The notes: generated by a model from the sequence alone, not told the origin. A DNA stretch of 43,156 nucleotides from Bryobacterales bacterium (GCA_003142185.1 PLOR01000031.1:1-43156), one strand, 5' to 3'; shown: positions 1 to 8,633, counted from the first letter of the stretch. Translations and numbers: made by a program.

Positions 1-216
1 TTCACGGCTTCCAGGCTACGAAACTCCCAATTGGGGCTGCGCGGCAGCTTGCTGGCGACCCTCGAACAGGAGCACGGACAGTCCGAGATCGCGCTCTCTT
101 CCGTTACAGTCGCTTGCAGCGCGCGAACCACCAGCAATTCAGTACCAGTACTGATAACTGAGTATAGCACCCAAATGTCCTAAAACTACTAATACACAAC
201 GTGGTACCCTTAAACC

Positions 217-245
217 TTCCATAAGACAGTAAACCTCTATATACT
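217..245 (+). promoter_or_regulatory. candidate sigma-70-type promoter of the first small gene
   Basis: A good -10 hexamer (TATACT, 240-245) sits 17 bases after a weak -35 (TTCCAT, 217-222) in an AT-rich stretch unlike the GC-rich surroundings. The predicted transcript start is about 252, only a few bases before the ATG at 256, so the message would be almost leaderless. There is no Shine-Dalgarno before that ATG, which fits. Predicted from sequence only. Confidence 0.35.
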
Positions 246-255
246 AAGTGTCGCA

Positions 256-531
256 ATGTATTGTGAACGAAGAGAAGAAGCGACCAGCCAATATGTGCGC
301 GTTCTCGATCTGGTGGACCGCGCGAAGCACAGGCTCCTTACGGCCGTAACTCGGATGAACATCGAGTGCGCCACCACGGAGTTGAGCCGGGTCGAAGAAT
401 ACCGGCTCGCTGCGCTGCGCGAAATCGCCGAGCATTGCGAAAGCCACGGCTGTGCCACGCCGGAATTGGAAGCGATCTGTGGCCTTGAGCTGGTTTCCCG
501 CGAAATGGTTTCCCCCGAAATGGTGGCGTAG
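256..531 (+). CDS. small helical hypothetical protein
   Basis: Encodes 91 residues that I do not recognise. The composition (many Glu, Arg, Ala and Leu; no signal peptide or membrane segment) suggests a soluble, mostly alpha-helical protein. The ATG at 256 lies just after a candidate -10 element and has no clear ribosome-binding site, so translation may be leaderless. The end of the gene contains an exact-length 15-bp tandem duplication (491-505 and 506-520, one mismatch), giving the residues VSREM followed by VSPEM. A hairpin follows the stop. Coding potential is plausible but not proven; an antisense open frame in the same region looks like a shadow. Confidence 0.45.
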   Translation: MYCERREEATSQYVRVLDLVDRAKHRLLTAVTRMNIECATTELSRVEEYRLAALREIAEHCESHGCATPELEAICGLELVSREMVSPEMVA

Positions 532-540
532 GCGTGACCT

Positions 541-566
541 TGGCGGCCGGATTCTCCGGCGCGCCA
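541..566 (+). terminator. GC-rich hairpin after the small gene
   Basis: GCCGG (546-550) and CCGGC (556-560) pair around an ATTCT loop, and flanking TGGC and GCCA extend the stem with a small bulge. It begins 10 bases after the stop at 531. There is no T-run, so it is a stem-loop with possible terminator function, not a classical intrinsic terminator. Confidence 0.35.
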
Positions 567-938
567 CGGTGATACTGGTCGCCGCTCCCGTCTTGCCCCA
601 GGGAATATAGGCTGTCCAACGAAAAAGCCCCCACTCTGCGGCTAACACCGGGCTTGCGGATCGAAGGTGGCTTGCCTGCAGCACAACACAACTTCCAGCT
701 TTTCGCCTCTCATTGCAACATCTCCTTCAAGCTCTTGCCCATCGGCCCTTGCAACCGCAATACGCCCAGGGAGCCAAACACCCGTTCCTCGGGGAACTGG
801 CGGGTGCCGTGCGACGACACCTGGCGCCACGGTGCTCGGTTTCATCCGTTTGGGAGGGCCGCAGGCCCATGGTCACTCCCTATGGTCGCGGCTCCGAAAA
901 GCATCGAAGCGAATCGCGGCGGCAAATCGGCTATAGTC
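567..938. other. non-coding stretch, nothing recognised
   Basis: About 370 bases with no convincing gene between the first small gene and the S41 peptidase. Several frames are open on both strands, but they overlap one another and have arginine/proline-rich translations typical of chance frames in GC-rich DNA. I see only a short GTTCC-TCGG-GGAAC hairpin near 785-800 and a TATAGT hexamer at 933-938, just before the next start codon. Confidence 0.5.
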
Positions 939-945
939 GGAAGGA

Positions 946-2229
946 ATGTTCCCACGCTCGGCAGTATTGGCGCTGGTCCTGGTGTGGGCCTCCCCAGGCG
1001 GCGGAGTTGATCGCCTCACTCCGGAGCAAAAACGTCTGAACATCGAGTCCTTCGAGCACGTATGGACTACAGTGCGCGACAAACACTGGGACCCCAAGCT
1101 GGGGGGGCTCGACTGGCAGGCCGTTCACGATGAATTGCTCCCGCAACTGGAACGCGCCGCCACCATGGAACAGGCGCGCGCGGTGATGGAGGACATGTTG
1201 TCGCGGCTCAAACAGACGCATTTCGACATCGTGCCCGCCACGGTTTACCAGGAAATGGAGGGCGACAAAGGCCCAGGCAGGACTGGCATCGAAGTGCGGG
1301 TGGTGGAAGGCCGCGCGCTGGTGGTCTCGACGGAGCCGGATTCGCCGGCGGCGAAGAGCGGCGTCACACCCGGTTGGGAAATCGATCGGGTGGACGGCAA
1401 GCCGCTGGCGCCCGGACTGCGCAAGATCGACCGGAACTTCCGCCACTCGACGCTGCACGACCTGATGCTGGAACAGGCCGTGTTTACTCGCCTGGCGGGC
1501 GGCGAGGGCAGCCATGTGAAAGTGGGTTTTCGCGACGCGCGGGGCCGGAGCACGACGATCGACATGGAGCGCGCCCGCCCGCGCGGTTCGGAATTCTCCT
1601 TTGGCAACCTGCCGCCGCTCTATTTCTGGGTGGAGTCGCGCAAGGTGCGGCCGGATGTCGGTTACATAAGGTTCAATCTTTTTTTCGCGCCGGAGACTTT
1701 GAACAAGGCCGTCGAAAACGCGGTCAAGGACTGCGCGGGCTGCCGCGGTTTTATCGTCGACTTGCGGGGCAACCTGGGCGGGATCGGCGGTTTAGCGCCG
1801 GGCGTGGCGGGGTGGTTTCTGGATCAGCCCGGGCTGCGGCTGGGCGATATGTTCCTGCGCAGCGCCAAACTCAAATTCGTGGTGTTTCCGCGGCCATCGC
1901 CGTTCCGCGGGCCGCTGGCGATCCTGATGGACGGCTGCTCCGCCTCGACGTCGGAAATCTTCGCCGGCGGCATGCAAGACCTGAAGCGCGCGCGCGTCTT
2001 CGGAATGCGGAGCGCCGGCGCCGCATTACCGTCCATGTTCGAACGGCTGCCCAACGGCGACGGCTTCCAATACGCCATCGCCAATTATATTTCCGAAGGC
2101 GGGAAGCAACTGGAAGGCGCCGGGGTGATTCCTGACGAAACCGCCGGGCCGACGCGCCACGAGTTACTGGAAGGCCGCGACCCGGCGCTTGACCGCGCGC
2201 TGGCGTGGATCGAGAGCAGCAGGAATTGA
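946..2229 (+). CDS. S41 family peptidase (C-terminal processing/tricorn type) with PDZ domain
   Basis: Encodes a 427-residue serine peptidase of the S41 clan, probably exported. Residues 1-20 form a short hydrophobic leader. An N-terminal helical region (about 25-105) resembles the tricorn/IRBP-like cap, and a PDZ domain follows (about 110-210). The catalytic S41 core is about 235-400. The segment ASTSEIFAGG carries the expected nucleophile at Ser334, and VDLRGNLGG (271-279) is the usual preceding strand. The lysine of the Ser-Lys dyad seen in CtpA is not obvious after FG (352-353), so this is closer to tricorn/IRBP-like members. The GGAAGGA sequence touches the ATG, and a TATAGT box at 933-938 suggests a very short leader. 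The substrate is unknown. Confidence 0.85.
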   Translation: MFPRSAVLALVLVWASPGGGVDRLTPEQKRLNIESFEHVWTTVRDKHWDPKLGGLDWQAVHDELLPQLERAATMEQARAVMEDMLSRLKQTHFDIVPATVYQEMEGDKGPGRTGIEVRVVEGRALVVSTEPDSPAAKSGVTPGWEIDRVDGKPLAPGLRKIDRNFRHSTLHDLMLEQAVFTRLAGGEGSHVKVGFRDARGRSTTIDMERARPRGSEFSFGNLPPLYFWVESRKVRPDVGYIRFNLFFAPETLNKAVENAVKDCAGCRGFIVDLRGNLGGIGGLAPGVAGWFLDQPGLRLGDMFLRSAKLKFVVFPRPSPFRGPLAILMDGCSASTSEIFAGGMQDLKRARVFGMRSAGAALPSMFERLPNGDGFQYAIANYISEGGKQLEGAGVIPDETAGPTRHELLEGRDPALDRALAWIESSRN

Positions 2230-2439
2230 GGGTGGCAATGTTGGCAGGCGAAATCCGCATCGGACCAGAAAACCGGGGCGCCTGCCCCACTTGCGCGTGA
2301 ATTTTTGAACCGTCGGAACAACGTAGACTGGAAGGAGCGGCAGACCGGACTGATCGGCCATGCCGGTCCGCAATTGGCAACCCAACTTATCGGCCCTGCT
2401 CGCTGGGCTGAGAATGGAAGAAAACTTTCGGGAGTCCTT

Positions 2440-3204
2440 ATGAAACGTTTACCAATCAGACGAACCCTGGCCGCCTGCGCGGTGATGGTGCTGGCTGCGG
2501 CCGGCGCCAGGCTGCGTGCGGCCGACGATCTGCCCAAGGCAGAAACCATCCTCGACAAATCCGTCGAGGCAACCGGCGGCAAAGCCGCCTTCGAGAAGAC
2601 GCACAATATGGTCATCACCGGCTCCATGGAGCTTGCCGCCGCGGGCATCAAAGGCTCGATGGTGATTACCAAGGCAGAACCGGACAAGAGCCTGGTCGAA
2701 ATCGATCTCGCGGGAATCGGATCGGTCAAGCAGGGCTACGACGGCAAAGTGGCATGGGAGATCAACCCCATGCAGGGCGCGCGCATCAAGGACGGCGACG
2801 AAAAAATCTCAAGTAAGCGCGAAGCTCACTTTCACGAAGAGAACTGGCGCGACGATTACAAGAAGGTCGAGACCGTGGGCGCGGAAACCGTCGACGGGAA
2901 AGACAGCTACAAGCTGGTGCTGACGCCGAACGAAGGCAGCCCGGTAACCCAGTATTACGATAAGAAGACCGGCCTGCTGGTGAAATCCAAAATGACCGTG
3001 AACACACCCAATGGCGATCTTGAGGCCGAGACCCTCTTCAGCGACTATCGCAAGGAGGGAGACCTGCTGGTCGCGCACAAGATCCAGCAGACCGCCGCCG
3101 GGCAGGACATCGCCCTCACGTTCGACAGCTACAAGTTCAACGTAGACCTGGGCAAGGACAAATTCGACCTACCGGAGGATATTAAGGCGCTCGTCAAGAA
3201 GTGA
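2440..3204 (+). CDS. LolA-like periplasmic protein (outer-membrane lipoprotein-sorting-like)
   Basis: A 254-residue protein with an N-terminal signal peptide (charged MKRLPIRR, hydrophobic core, cleavage near ALRA-like ARLRA-AD). The mature part repeats strand-turn patterns such as GYDGKVAWEINPM, YKLVLTPNEGSPVTQYYDKKTGLLVK and a final F-D-L segment. This is typical of acidobacterial LolA/LolB-fold proteins annotated as outer-membrane lipoprotein-sorting-like. The ATG at 2440 is chosen because GGGAG (2430-2434) lies 5 bases upstream and because it exposes the signal peptide; the frame is open further upstream without such support. Its role is probably in the periplasm, ligand unknown. Related domains occur at 14189-16345 and 16342-17334. 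Confidence 0.75.
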   Translation: MKRLPIRRTLAACAVMVLAAAGARLRAADDLPKAETILDKSVEATGGKAAFEKTHNMVITGSMELAAAGIKGSMVITKAEPDKSLVEIDLAGIGSVKQGYDGKVAWEINPMQGARIKDGDEKISSKREAHFHEENWRDDYKKVETVGAETVDGKDSYKLVLTPNEGSPVTQYYDKKTGLLVKSKMTVNTPNGDLEAETLFSDYRKEGDLLVAHKIQQTAAGQDIALTFDSYKFNVDLGKDKFDLPEDIKALVKK

Positions 3205-3238
3205 GCCTGGCCCATGCAGTTTTGGGTCTGCCGACGAT

Positions 3239-3274
3239 GGCACTCCGGCCGGCGCGGCTGCCCGCCGGAGTGCC
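3239..3274 (+). terminator. 11-bp perfect stem-loop after the LolA-like gene
   Basis: GGCACTCCGGC (3239-3249) and GCCGGAGTGCC (3264-3274) are exact inverted copies around a 14-base GC-rich loop, 34 bases after the stop codon. The following bases lack a T-run. It is likely a terminator or 3'-end stabilising hairpin, or a member of a dispersed palindromic repeat. Confidence 0.45.
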
Positions 3275-3310
3275 GAAACGGCACGCTGAGTGCCCCCGCT
3301 ACAACACGTG

Positions 3311-3329
3311 GCACGGGTTTCTTCCGTGC
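3311..3329 (+). promoter_or_regulatory. hairpin in the upstream region of the NHL gene
   Basis: GCACGG (3311-3316) pairs with CCGTGC (3324-3329) around a 7-base T-rich loop, about 40 bases before the ATG at 3370. It may lie in the 5' untranslated region. No matching riboswitch class is recognised. Confidence 0.25.
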
Positions 3330-3369
3330 TAACCTCGTAGTTACCGGTTTCACCTGGAAACGTTCGGAC

Positions 3370-5139
3370 ATGTCACTTCGGCTTCCCTTCAGACGAGTCG
3401 CGCCGGCCCTGATGCTGGCGTTCTGCGCCGCGGCGCAGCAGTACACCATCAGCACCATCGGCGGCAATGGCAGCGCGGGGTACGTGGACGGCCCGGCGGT
3501 CGGCTCCCAATTCGACATCCCGGTGGCGACAGCGGTCGACACAAAGGGGAATGTCTACGTCGCGGATTCGGTCAACCACCGTGTGCGCATGATCTCGAAC
3601 GGGGCCATCTCCACCGTGGCTGGCACCGGGACACCCGGCTACTCCGGTGACGGCGGGCAGGCTACCTCGGCCGAATTGAACTATCCCTCCGGCGTAGCGG
3701 TGGATAAAGCCGGGAACCTGTACATTTCCGACATGAAGAACCAGGTAATTCGCAAGGTCACCTCCGCCGGCGTGATTTCGACCTTCGCCGGCAATAACGC
3801 CTTGGGAGAAGGTTTCGGCTCCGACAACGTGGCCGCCACGAGCGCGCAATTAGATAACCCGGTCGGCTTGGCCGTTGATTCCGCCGGAAACCTGTACATC
3901 GCGGACTCTCATTCCGACCAGAACGCAACCACCACCCAAGGCCTGATTCGCATGGTCAACACGGCCGGCATCATCAGCACTGTGGTTGGGCTCGGCACCT
4001 CCGCCGGGCAATTGATCTGTCCCGAGGGTGTAGCGGTCGATGCCTCGGGCGCCATATACGTTTCCGACGTCGAGATCCACACCGTGTCCAAGTTCCTGAA
4101 TGGCGTGCTCACGGAGAACTTCGCGGGCGATGGCTATAGCGGGTTTGCGGGCGATGGCGGTCCGGCAGCGAATGCCGAGTTGGGAGATCCCGCGGGCTTG
4201 GCGACGGACAGCGCGGGCAGCGTCTACATCGCGGATCCGACCAACATGCGCATTCGAAGAGTGACGCCGGATGGGATCATTTCGACGATCGCGGGCGTAA
4301 CCAAGGATGGCTACTCGGGGGACGGCGGACCGGCGCTCGAAGCGCAGATGTGGTCACCGCACGGCGTGGCCGTGGATGCGAGCGGCAACGTCTATATCGC
4401 CGACACCGAGAACGACGTGATCCGCCAATTGACCCCGGCGAATCCCTCCATCGCCGGTGTCACCAACGCCGCCGGCTACCAGCCGCAGATCTCTCCCGGC
4501 GCGCTGGCTTCTGTTTTTGGAACCGGCCTGGGCAACGCGACTTATCAGTCCGCAGCCCCTTACCCGGCCAGCCTGGGCGCATCCAGCCTGGGCGGGGACG
4601 GTGTGAGCGTGAAGGTCAACGGCCAGGCGGCGCCGGTATTCTTCGTATCGCCGACGCAGATCAACTTCCAGGTTCCGTGGGGAACCGCGATCGGCACGGC
4701 CAGTGTGACCGTGTCGGTGGCGGGCGGCGAAAGCAATGCGGTTTCCGTGCCGGTGGTCTCGGCGGGCCCGGGCTTGTTCATGGCGGGAAGTTCGGCGATC
4801 GCGCAGAACGCCGCCGATTACTCGCTGAACGGTCCCAGCCATCCTGCCACGGCAGGCAGCACGATCGTCGCGTACCTTACCGGCTCCGGACCGGTGAGTC
4901 CGACGGCGACCGACGGTGAAGCCGCGCCGCTAACCACGCTCCTGTATGCCACGGCGTCTCACAGCGCCGTGATCGGTTCGACTGCGGCGACGGTGAGTTT
5001 CGCCGGACTGGCGCCCGGCTGGGTTGGCTTGGTGCAGGTCAACCTGGTGGTGCCGGCCGGTCTGGCCACGGGCACCTACCCGCTCACTGTCACCATCGAC
5101 GGACAAACCAGCAACGCGGGCAACATTAGCGTGCAGTAA
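3370..5139 (+). CDS. secreted NHL-repeat protein with Solibacter-type C-terminal domain
   Basis: A 589-residue secreted protein. A signal peptide (about 1-24) is followed by five or six NHL beta-propeller blades, each reading roughly GVAVDxxGNLYIADxxNxxIRxVxxxG-I-ST-AG, to about residue 355. The C-terminal 230 residues start near PSIAGVTNAAG and match the domain known as TIGR03437, common in Solibacter secreted proteins (motifs PGALASVFGTGL, VFFVSPTQINFQVPW and VPAGLATGTYPLTVTI). NHL propellers generally bind proteins, RNA or carbohydrate; the ligand here is unknown. The ATG at 3370 exposes the signal peptide; an upstream in-frame ATG at 3214 would add unrelated residues. The 3' end overlaps the convergent LssY_C gene by 14 bases. 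Confidence 0.85.
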   Translation: MSLRLPFRRVAPALMLAFCAAAQQYTISTIGGNGSAGYVDGPAVGSQFDIPVATAVDTKGNVYVADSVNHRVRMISNGAISTVAGTGTPGYSGDGGQATSAELNYPSGVAVDKAGNLYISDMKNQVIRKVTSAGVISTFAGNNALGEGFGSDNVAATSAQLDNPVGLAVDSAGNLYIADSHSDQNATTTQGLIRMVNTAGIISTVVGLGTSAGQLICPEGVAVDASGAIYVSDVEIHTVSKFLNGVLTENFAGDGYSGFAGDGGPAANAELGDPAGLATDSAGSVYIADPTNMRIRRVTPDGIISTIAGVTKDGYSGDGGPALEAQMWSPHGVAVDASGNVYIADTENDVIRQLTPANPSIAGVTNAAGYQPQISPGALASVFGTGLGNATYQSAAPYPASLGASSLGGDGVSVKVNGQAAPVFFVSPTQINFQVPWGTAIGTASVTVSVAGGESNAVSVPVVSAGPGLFMAGSSAIAQNAADYSLNGPSHPATAGSTIVAYLTGSGPVSPTATDGEAAPLTTLLYATASHSAVIGSTAATVSFAGLAPGWVGLVQVNLVVPAGLATGTYPLTVTIDGQTSNAGNISVQ

Positions 5140-6685
5140 CCACAGCCGGCTTTAGATTCCACCCAACCGCTTCGCCGGCAGACGCGACCCCCAGGCCGCG
5201 AGGGCCGGAGCCCGTGGCGTCCGCCGAAACGGGGCGGGAATCGCCTGGCCAGCGGTCCGGCTTTCGCGCCAGCCGCTCGTCTTTCCATTGCGCGCGCCAA
5301 CCACGCAGAGTGATAATACCCAGCCGAAGAGCGTCTCCCGAGCGCCACACGATGTTGTCGCGCAGCAAATGATTGCGTGCCGTCAACGTAACGCGCCGCA
5401 AACAACGCACCAGCAGCGATGGCTCCGGGGAGCGCGTGCCGGCGGCCACATCGAGGCGCGGCTGTTGGCAGGCATTCAACTCGACCACCGCCACGCGGGA
5501 GTCCGTGTAGACTCCCTTGCGGTACTTCCGGCCCGGGCCGCGCAACCATTCCGGGCGGCGCAGGTAGGTCACCGAATCCACGCACCCGGTGTAAACCAGG
5601 TCGCTCACCACTTTGTTGCGCTCCCGGTCCACATCGTCTTCAATTTGATGGGTGAATCCGAACGGCTTCAGGGAAAACGTGGTGCCGATATCCTGGGTGG
5701 CGGCCGAAGCCCACACGCTCTGGCCGTGCCATTCCCCGCGACGATTCCAAACGCGCAAATGGTGCCGCTTTTCGAAGGTGTTGAGCGACTTTTGCAACCG
5801 CATATCCGCCTCCTCGCCATCGAGCAAGAGCGTCCTCATGGGAGCGTCGCCATCTGAGCGGTCTTCCACGATCGCCCGGATGGCGCCGAAGCCGGAGCGC
5901 ATGGAGTTCGGCGCCGATCCGGCCCAGCCGGCGGCGTGGAACGCGGCGTCAAGCGATGGCGAGCTCCCGATGAACATCAGGTTCACCAAGTCCATCGGCT
6001 GCGCCTGGCGCTTGGAATAGCTCCAATAAGGTAGACCATCCACCAGGCTCTGCAAGTCGTCCAAATCCTTCACGGAGCCGCCGGCGGTGGGCAAGGTGCA
6101 TGGCGCGAGGCCGCGAAAAGGTTCCGGGAACTCGATTTCCAGGTACAGTTCAGCGCCGCGCGTGTACTCGATTTCCGGGTCGGGGAAGCGGAACAGCCCG
6201 GTTTCGGCCAGGAACAGCGGCGTCGCCATCATCGGATGCACGAACGCCAAGAAAGCCAGCCGTTGGCTGAACCGGTTGGCAATCGTCGCGGTTGCCCGCA
6301 TGCCGTGGATTGCGCCGCGCCCGTCGATGCGTTCGCGCGCGTTGTCGATTCCCACCAGCCGGATGGGCGCGGCATAATCGGTTCCATTCGGGAGGTGCAG
6401 GGTCTCGAAATCGATTTCCAGGGAGGCGGTCTCGTGAATCAGTCCTAACCCGACTTTGCGTACCCGTTTCACCGTCCCCTGCACGGTCGTTCCTTCGGGT
6501 AACGACGCGCCTTCCTGACACAGCCGTGTGCTGACCACGGCTTCCACGGAAGCACCCGGCTTCGAGCTGTAAGTGGAGATCGGCGTCAGCAGGCGGGCTT
6601 CCACCCGGCTTGAACCGGGAGCCGCGGCGAACGCGGACCGTGCAACCAACACAAGCGCCAAGCACAGCCACACTACAGAAACCAT
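5126..6685 (-). CDS. secreted protein with LssY C-terminal-like domain
   Basis: Encodes 519 residues from the ATG at 6685, chosen because it starts a clear signal peptide (MVSVVWLCLALVLVARSAFA). The N-terminal mature part (about 25-190) is beta-rich, with GTTVQGTVKRVRKVG-like and SLEIDFETLHLPNG segments as in outer-membrane barrel-associated or adhesin-like proteins. From about 235 onward the segment with VNLMFIGSSPSLDAAFHAAGW, LLLDGEEADMRLQKS and HLRVW matches the LssY C-terminal domain (PF14067-like), which is found free or fused to membrane phosphatases. Here it is free and exported. Its biochemical role is not known to me. No good Shine-Dalgarno precedes the start. The last 14 bases overlap the convergent NHL gene. 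Confidence 0.65.
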   Translation of the reverse strand: MVSVVWLCLALVLVARSAFAAAPGSSRVEARLLTPISTYSSKPGASVEAVVSTRLCQEGASLPEGTTVQGTVKRVRKVGLGLIHETASLEIDFETLHLPNGTDYAAPIRLVGIDNARERIDGRGAIHGMRATATIANRFSQRLAFLAFVHPMMATPLFLAETGLFRFPDPEIEYTRGAELYLEIEFPEPFRGLAPCTLPTAGGSVKDLDDLQSLVDGLPYWSYSKRQAQPMDLVNLMFIGSSPSLDAAFHAAGWAGSAPNSMRSGFGAIRAIVEDRSDGDAPMRTLLLDGEEADMRLQKSLNTFEKRHHLRVWNRRGEWHGQSVWASAATQDIGTTFSLKPFGFTHQIEDDVDRERNKVVSDLVYTGCVDSVTYLRRPEWLRGPGRKYRKGVYTDSRVAVVELNACQQPRLDVAAGTRSPEPSLLVRCLRRVTLTARNHLLRDNIVWRSGDALRLGIITLRGWRAQWKDERLARKPDRWPGDSRPVSADATGSGPRGLGVASAGEAVGWNLKPAVVTAR

Positions 6686-6689
6686 AGAG

Positions 6690-7017
6690 GCGAAGGTCCT
6701 ATCCTTGACCGTGCAACGAGCACCAGCACCAGGCAACGCCAGAGACCGACGGCATGGCGGCTGGCAGCACCGCACCGCTTGCCCCGCGACAGCAGGCCGT
6801 CCGGCTTTGTTTTCATTTCGAGTGGTGGAACGACCGATTCCGGAATCCTGTAATCCTCCCCGGCGAACCAACTCCCGCGCGCTCCAACACCCCCGCTATG
6901 CGGGTTCGACCGCTTTCGAAAACACTTCGTTCGATCCAGCGGTTGTGAGAATGATACCAGATATATTCGATGCCGGGAAGGTGCGGTGGGGACTTGGGAG
7001 CCTGGCAGCGGCGCCCG
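6690..7017. other. intergenic stretch upstream of the LssY_C gene
   Basis: About 330 bases with no convincing gene. A short CCCGC-TAT-GCGGG hairpin lies at 6892-6904. On the minus strand an extended -10-like TGGTATCAT (6951-6959 on the plus coordinates) could start a long-leader transcript toward the LssY_C gene. Open frames on both strands here have low-complexity Arg/Pro-rich translations and are not called. Confidence 0.4.
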
Positions 7018-7290
7018 TCAAGCCTTCGGATAATACCGGTCGCTGCACGCCTTCGAACAGAAGTGTATGACTTGGCCATTGACGGTGCGGGTGAGGCTGG
7101 CCGCAGTCGAGACATAGGTGCCGCAGACGGGGTCCTTCTTCAATTCGCCCCCGGCCTGGACCGATGGCATGCCCTGAGGCCGGGGCGCAGGCGGGTTGCG
7201 GTACCGGGAGAGGAAATTGCCCAGCAAAGACCGGATGACGAGGAACAGCAGAATGGGAAAGACAAACTCGACGAAGAATGCTCGAATCAT
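7018..7290 (-). CDS. small membrane-anchored YHS/TRASH-type metal-binding protein
   Basis: A 90-residue protein with one N-terminal membrane helix (about 5-28), a Pro-rich linker (33-45) and a C-terminal YHS-like domain beginning KKDPVCGTYV. Cys56, Cys78 and Cys82 (VCG and FCSKAC) form the metal-binding pattern of YHS/TRASH domains, which bind copper, iron or zinc or act in heavy-metal sensing. The order of one helix then a short Cys-rich tail also resembles the PP0621-like family. It lies 48 bases after the TPR gene on the same strand, so it may be co-transcribed. The metal and the partner are unknown. Confidence 0.7.
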   Translation of the reverse strand: MIRAFFVEFVFPILLFLVIRSLLGNFLSRYRNPPAPRPQGMPSVQAGGELKKDPVCGTYVSTAASLTRTVNGQVIHFCSKACSDRYYPKA

Positions 7291-7338
7291 GAGATCGGGG
7301 CAGAAACGCGCCGCCTCTGCCCCGGATTGTGCGTGCCG

Positions 7339-8481
7339 CTACTTCTTTTTCTTCTTGGCGTCGGGATTCTTGTACTGCGTTTCGATCGTGGCGCCAAGCG
7401 TGTCCAGCAGCGCCTTGGCTTCCTCCGCGTGCGGACCAGCCGGAGTCAACACCAGATATCTTTGGAAAGCTTCCGCGGTTCCGGGAACGAAGATCGTCTT
7501 GCCGTCCTTGTCCATCGTCGCTTTGGCCATCAGGGTGAGGCCATATTGATAGAAGGCCTCGGCATAGGGCGGCGTGATCGCGGTTGCCTTCTTGAACGTT
7601 TCGCTGGCCGCATCGTTCTGACCGGCGTTTACTTCGAGCGCGCCCAAGTTGTAATAATACTGGCCGGCGCCGGGCGGGTTGAGGGTAGCGGCTTTCTCGA
7701 GCTCGGCCTGCGCCTCGGGGAACCTCTTGCCTCCCGCCAGGGTCAGCGCGTAATTATTGTGAAGGCCGGCATCGTCCGGGTGGATTGCGATCGCCTTGGT
7801 CCAGGACTCGGCCGCCTTCTGCATGTCGGTATCGAAGTCGGCGCCCGTCTTGGTCTTCGCCAGTTGCTCGTAAGTCTGTGCCAGCGTGGACCATACAGCC
7901 TCCTGCCCGGGGTCGAGTTCCCCCGCCTTATTGAAGTTCTCGATAGCCACGTCGTACTGCTTGTTCTCCAAGGCGGTCTTACCCACGTTGAAAGCATCGT
8001 TGAGCGCGGCGTTCTTCTTTATGTTTTCTTTCTGCTTGACGTAGTACTCCTCGAGCGCCTTCTTCTGCTCGGGGGTCATGCCGCGCTCCTGGTCTTTGTT
8101 GAGGGTGCCGCTGCTCGTCGCGGCCTTTTGCACAGCGGCTGCCTGATCGGCAATCTGCTTCAGGTTGAAATTTACCAGCTTGCTGTCAGTCGGGCTGGTT
8201 TTCACGCCGTTCTCGTGGTCCTTTTCCACGTCGTCCACGAGACATGTGACGTTGTACGTCCCCATCATCAAGCCGTACAGATAGTGGCCCTTCTTGTCGG
8301 TCTTGACGGTGTACGGCTTCTTGGTCTTAATATCGGTGCGAACGATTTGGATCACGGCACCCTGCAGGGGGTTGCCGTCCGCGCCCGTCACAACGCCTTC
8401 GATCGTGGTGATCTGGGCAAAAGACGGTAGCGCAATCAGCAGCAGCCCGGCCAGGGTCGCAGCCATAGTGCGGATCTTCAT
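7339..8481 (-). CDS. secreted TPR protein with carboxypeptidase regulatory-like domain
   Basis: A 380-residue protein. Residues 1-22 form a signal peptide (MKIRTMAATLAGLLLIALPSFA). About 25-95 is a transthyretin-like carboxypeptidase-regulatory fold (EGVVTGADGNPLQGAVIQI, GHYLYGLMMGTYNVTCLVDD). A charged linker follows, and four or more TPR units run from about 150 to 350 (AIENFNKAGELDPGQEAVW, AIAIHPDDAGLHNNYALTL, ELEKAATLNPPG). The tail is Lys-rich. The ATG at 8481 has GGAGG four bases upstream on the minus strand. TPRs act as scaffolds, so a periplasmic or cell-surface assembly role is likely, partner unknown. A TATACT hexamer about 40 bases upstream may be its -10. Confidence 0.8.
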   Translation of the reverse strand: MKIRTMAATLAGLLLIALPSFAQITTIEGVVTGADGNPLQGAVIQIVRTDIKTKKPYTVKTDKKGHYLYGLMMGTYNVTCLVDDVEKDHENGVKTSPTDSKLVNFNLKQIADQAAAVQKAATSSGTLNKDQERGMTPEQKKALEEYYVKQKENIKKNAALNDAFNVGKTALENKQYDVAIENFNKAGELDPGQEAVWSTLAQTYEQLAKTKTGADFDTDMQKAAESWTKAIAIHPDDAGLHNNYALTLAGGKRFPEAQAELEKAATLNPPGAGQYYYNLGALEVNAGQNDAASETFKKATAITPPYAEAFYQYGLTLMAKATMDKDGKTIFVPGTAEAFQRYLVLTPAGPHAEEAKALLDTLGATIETQYKNPDAKKKKK

Positions 8482-8570
8482 GAAACCTCCAACTTGAGAG
8501 TTGCGTGTATGAAATTCGAGTATACCGCAATTGACCTGTATCACCCTTGCAGCGGCGCGCGCAAGAGCCG

Positions 8571-8603
8571 GTGGGGCAAGCTAATTCAGCTTGCCCGGAC
8601 CAC
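8571..8603 (-). terminator. stem-loop between the TPR gene and the upstream hypothetical gene
   Basis: GGGCAAGCT (8574-8582) and AGCTTGCCC (8588-8596) pair perfectly around a 5-base AATTC loop, with GTGG/CCAC flanks able to extend the stem. It lies about 30 bases beyond the stop of the minus-strand gene ending at 8634. It lacks a clear T-run, so it is probably a Rho-type or processing hairpin, possibly also part of a dispersed repeat. Confidence 0.5.
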
Positions 8604-8633
8604 ATGGAGGCAGCGGTCAAATCCGCCAGAACC

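Noticed and set aside
1-183. Open frame running in from the left edge, ending near 183
   Set aside because: Translation (SRLRNSQLGLRGSLLATLEQ...) resembles no family, and another frame is open to about the same point; it could be the tail of an upstream gene but cannot be supported.
6889-6915. GGTTCGAC within a CCCGC-TAT-GCGGG hairpin, tRNA T-arm-like
   Set aside because: No acceptor, D or anticodon stem can be drawn around it on either strand.
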